DNA from: Plecoglossus altivelis
Lineage: Eukaryota > Chordata > Actinopteri > Osmeriformes > Plecoglossidae
NCBI GenBank assembly: GCA_036571765.1
Contig: BROE01000024.1
Location: forward strand, 5,268,297-5,332,296
Length of the DNA stretch: 64,000 nucleotides
Direction of reading: 5' to 3'
Shown here piece after piece: positions 60,462 to 64,000 of the stretch (position 1 is the first letter of the stretch; each line of letters begins with the position of its first letter). The notes under the pieces are model-generated. The model had not been told where the DNA came from, did no database searches, and worked only from the letters and a program-made list of their open reading frames with translations. The translations under genes were made by a program, and so were the position numbers.

Positions 60462-63400
60462 GTAATGGTGGTCAGATAGCTACTGATAAACCCTCTCTTC
60501 AATGACGTTGTCAAGTCTAAATGTAAGTTTTCTCGCTTGAAAGAGGGCCCAGTTGAAGTTAGCCATCCGCTAACGTTAGCTGGCCCAGCTGAGCTAGCTA
60601 GGTGGCTATAGCATAGGCCTTGCTGGGTTAGCTTGCTAAACCCGACATATCTAGGCTCGACGACGCTATGGGGAATCCCGTTATGTAACTGGCCTCGCAA
60701 ACTGTCTGCTATTTCTCTCCTAGGCAACAACCTCAGGGCTTGTGCTTCGATAAGTTAGATATTTAAGGGGAAACCTCCCTAAGGGTATAGACGCCAGTCT
60801 CGCCCTCCTGCCCCCACACCCTAGTGATCTCGTGCGAGCGTGTAATTATCGACAATTAAGAGAAAAAAAGGAGGATGGGCGTGGCCCAGTCAGTCAGACA
60901 TAATATTGAGATATCAATCCGATTACGACTTGTCAAATCTAAGCCACCGTCAATCTGATGTAGGGTATCAGCATTCCCCATGCAGATGGCTAACTTGATG
61001 AGGTTTCGGTCACTCTGCACGATGTTGACTGAAGCTCTGCTGGCAACTTCCGTTCCCCGGAGCGCTGTCGTTTTTCCGCACCTGTTGTATGTGACCTTAA
61101 TTAGAATGAGGTCAGAATGAGGTTCGCTTGATGGATATTGGAGAAACCTTAAGGTTGGAACTGTACAGACACAGGGGCCAGGCAGTCTCATGACCGAAGT
61201 AAGAGCAATTAGTAACGCATTTAGATTTAACGCAAGACTTAACCTTCAAGGTTCTAACCTACATTTATACGACCTAGCCAGCAGTTTAATTAACCATACT
61301 GCAATTACATTCATATTTTAATGACCCACGGAGGAGGGGCTGAGTCTGACTAGAAAGCATCTTTGTTTGACATTCAATGCCCTGCATTTCACATTCAACA
61401 TTGTTTGCGATCTTGGGGAAGTTTCAGTTGCTACAACACTGTTGGCTGGAGCCGGAGAGTTTATGTACTGTACCTCCACTCTCCTGACTGCTCTGTAGAA
61501 ACCCCAGGAGAAAGGAAATGAGGTGTTCTTCAAAAGTAGGACAGGCATGGGAACTGTACCATGTGTTTGGAAGGAGAGGAGGGGGGGAGGGAGACGGCCA
61601 GAGGAGTATTTACACAAGTGGGAAATATATTCCTTTTCACCAACATTCCTATTCGCAATATCTCCTCCCTTTGGAATTCTCTCAGTTGACTGTTACATTG
61701 TCAAAGAAAGCTCGGAGATGGTGAACACAGAATACCCTTATGGAGACACTAACAGTAGGTGTAGTGGTTGGCAATCAGTAGCATAGCGTGGCATAGTCGG
61801 TGTAGCATAGCCTCAGTGTCACATGGGCTATGTTGCTTTTCTCCAGCGTCTATTTCTGGTTCTAATGACTAACACCACGGCAGCACCAAACTCCCATTTA
61901 CCCTCAACCCCGTTTTTATGGCCTGTGTCTGGAATAGATATGTGGAAACCTGCGTTTGAGCAGGAGAACCAGTAAATCAACGGGCTAGCGGATGTGACTC
62001 GGATCAAAGTCGCACCGTAAAATACAGTACCAAACACTTATCTCTCCTCGGTAGTGGAAAGTGCTGCGAAGTTCTCGACGAATCTGGCAGCAAACGTTTT
62101 CAGGTTGGACTCTTAGGGGAATATCTTCAGCCTGGCTTAGCTGGCGCTGAGGGGGAAATGTCGCTGTTGTAACAACAAACAGAGGCTTTGAACTAGTTGA
62201 GGAGCTCAGTCACTGATGTAAAGATGTGTGTGTGTGTGTGTGTGTTCCTGTGGATACTTTGACCGTGCGCACACGTTACTGCCTGAATTGTCAGTATGAT
62301 GTCCACTCCGTTCCAGAAATACCCCTGTGATGACTTCATCAGCGTGAGTCACAGCCTTGCTGTAGCAGATGCCTACTTAGCACCAAATGAAATCACTAGG
62401 TCCATATATAGGCCACTGTGCCGGTCTGGTCTTCATCAGGAGCGGGGAGAGCGAGCGAAGGAGGGATGGAAGAAAGCCTGTAGAGGATGTGGTGACTACC
62501 AGGCCTGCAGGCCTGTTGTGCTTGGCGTAGCCCACACGGGTGCTATGAGAAAGTGGTACGCCGTGGCAACAGAAAGATGAGGAGTCCCTCGACAACCGGC
62601 CCTCTCGGTTGTTTTGGTCCGTTACTTTCTTCGAAAAGTGACCTCCAACTTTAATTGACCCACTAGTGTAGATCAGGTTTCCAGGGATCCAGACTTCGTC
62701 GTAACCATCACTACTTGGAGCGTGTGTGTGTGTGTGTCTGTGTGTATGTATGCTCGCTCGCATGTGTGTATTGCTGTCTGTGACCTTCATCCAGGGATAA
62801 CTGTCAGACTGGGTTTGTCAGCTCTGGCCTGCTCCACTGTGCTGTAGACTGGCTGGCAGCGATCGTGCGGGTCTGACAGGGAGAAAGAGAGAGATACATA
62901 AGAGGGTCTCTCTCCCACCACGTTCAACTTATTTCTACAGCGAAGGACAAACTGCCGCTTCCCAGTCCCTCCATTGATGGGCCTGGGTGAATACAGCGTA
63001 CAGATGTCCATTGTTTGAGACTTCCATCGGTAATCTCCTGTGGAACATGGGAAGGGTGGAGGAGAGCTGGGGTCCTGATGGGCTCTCAGCTGTGCTGTTG
63101 ACAAGTACGACCTTGCCTCCTCCTCCTCCTCCCCCGTCGGCCTGTCCTCGTTTAAGGAGTCGCTTCGCGTCTGGAGATGCGTTTTGACCAGAGGGAGATG
63201 TTGTTGTAGGCTATGTAAGAGGGAGCTGATTGCCTGTTTGAAGAATAACTAAGATAAGATGTGATGAGCTAGGCTTTGTGGCCCTGGAGGTAATATCTCT
63301 TGGGACACATGTAAGAGCGCTAGGCTGTGACTACACCGGTGATCCTCTTTATAAAGATCCCTGTTTTGTCAACATGGGGCGATGAATGACTTTGTGTATC

Positions 63401-63536
63401 TGTGCTCTCCTGCAGCTCCAGGTGACCCACAAACAGGAGTACCTGCCCCCAGGGATGGTGGAGGGAAGCCCAGGGGAGCCTCTTCACTCTGGCCAGAACC
63501 CCCCCAGCAGGAGGACTCAGAGAGACAGTAAGACCT

Positions 63537-63572
<36 letters not shown>

Positions 63573-63797
63573 CACAACTGAATGAGGTGAAAAAGGAATG
63601 GCTTCCAAAGCTACAATGTGCAAAAAAATATTTTTTTTCTCTCGCAAAGTCCCCCAACACAGGATGTCATAAGAAGGATGTGTCGTGTTGACGGGATCTT
63701 GTTTGTGTCTCTTCCAGCAGTGCACATTGAGAGGATCGTCCTGAAGGGAATCTCGGGGAAGAACTCCTGCAAAATCGACAGGGAATACAATTTTGAG
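59694..63797 (+). CDS. zcchc2: Zinc finger CCHC domain-containing protein 2, 5' part (gene span)
   Basis: Three 5' coding exons (59694-60461, 63416-63527, 63718-63797) are in the window and the gene continues past its right edge. The N-terminus MLKMKLP resembles MLRMKLP of human ZCCHC2. VFEWFGLHLNSAKRVEFMCG and LELRFLGSCLEDLARKDYH are hallmark N-terminal blocks shared with ZCCHC14; LLFTMASLHPAF and VHIERIVLKGI favour ZCCHC2. Exon 3 starts the PX (phosphoinositide-binding) domain. The CCHC knuckle, at the C-terminus in relatives, is outside the window. The cellular function of this family is poorly defined. The gene is head-to-head with col21a1. Met at 59694 was chosen from homology and its A at -3; Met4 is an alternative. 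Confidence 0.9.
60462..63415 (+). other. zcchc2: zcchc2 intron 1
   Basis: About 3 kb. Contains short (TG)n blocks near 62226-62245 and 62720-62745 and no recognisable nested gene. Confidence 0.75.
63416..63527 (+). CDS. zcchc2: zcchc2 exon 2
   Basis: 112 nt after the acceptor CTCCTGCAG, phase 0 in and phase 1 out. Encodes LQVTHKQEYLPPGMVEG and a Pro/Arg-rich linker ending RRTQRD. Donor GACA|GTAAGA. Confidence 0.85.
63541..63570. repeat. (CA)n microsatellite in zcchc2 intron 2
   Basis: Pure CA repeat of about 30 bp that begins 13 nt after the exon 2 donor. The intron is only 190 bp. Confidence 0.95.
63718..63797 (+). CDS. zcchc2: zcchc2 exon 3, start of PX domain
   Basis: 80 nt encoding TVHIERIVLKGISGKN and DREYNFE, ending in phase 0 at GAG|GTGTGT. 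The acceptor is the tandem CCAGCAG; use of the first AG (exon from 63718) keeps VHIE as in human, use of the second (63721) gives MHIE. Confidence 0.88.
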
Positions 63798-64000
63798 GTG
63801 TGTTTCACAAACGCAACTGTAACTCCAAAGGGCCCAAACCATATCTGGTGTTTGACGGTAGCCGGATCAACAAAGGGAGCCCAGTGGAGACAGGTTACCC
63901 CTGAGAGTCTACTGCTTCCACAGTACAGGGCTCTGATGGGCTGGCTTGAGCCTTTTCCTGGGGGGGGGGTTGCAGTGAGAGCAGAGGATCTTGGGCTGCT
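63798..64000 (+). other. zcchc2: zcchc2 intron 3, runs off the window
   Basis: Reading through the exon 3 donor gives no PX-like sequence, so this is intronic. Includes a G run at about 63961-63970. Confidence 0.75.

Overview
The window is vertebrate, most likely teleost fish, genomic DNA. The two large genes have multi-exon structures with GT-AG introns, they encode vertebrate-specific proteins, the introns are short (about 0.1 to 8 kb), and the non-coding DNA is very rich in (CA)n, (GA)n and minisatellite arrays. I cannot name the species.

Layout. Positions 1 to about 24.9 kb hold no gene I can recognise: simple repeats, a CA-rich minisatellite, one degenerate tRNA-derived SINE head and one orphan exon-like ORF with good splice sites (5443-5725). 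An XCR1-like chemokine-receptor GPCR lies on the minus strand at 25094-26143, with a probable non-coding 5' exon ending at 26482. A complete col21a1 gene (collagen type XXI alpha 1, a FACIT collagen) runs on the minus strand from 54265 down to 27773. I could place 30 coding exons: signal peptide, VWA domain, TSPN/laminin-G-like domain, a 12-nt microexon, about 108 Gly-X-Y triplets mostly on 54-nt exons, a short Cys-containing interruption, a second triple helix, and the C-terminal tail ending KGPNF. A TATA box at 58321-58328 and a spliced non-coding first exon ending at 58164 are the likely promoter. Head-to-head with it, on the plus strand, zcchc2 starts at 59694; three coding exons are present and the gene runs off the right edge.

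How the genes relate. The three genes have no obvious common pathway: a secreted matrix collagen, a chemotactic-type receptor, and a PX/CCHC zinc-knuckle intracellular protein. col21a1 and zcchc2 start about 1.4 kb apart in divergent orientation and may share upstream sequence. In mammals COL21A1 neighbours BMP5; I see no bmp5 coding sequence in the 25 kb downstream of col21a1, where the receptor gene sits instead.

Most notable points: the first TSPN exon of col21a1 (51180-51435) does not read through in one frame, so it contains either sequence errors or real lesions; the chemokine receptor has lost three canonical class-A GPCR activation residues; there is a perfect 15-bp-arm palindrome at 43700-43730; and several intronic minisatellites (29-, 30-, 36- and 46-bp units) are present. 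I did not find an unequivocally new biological system.
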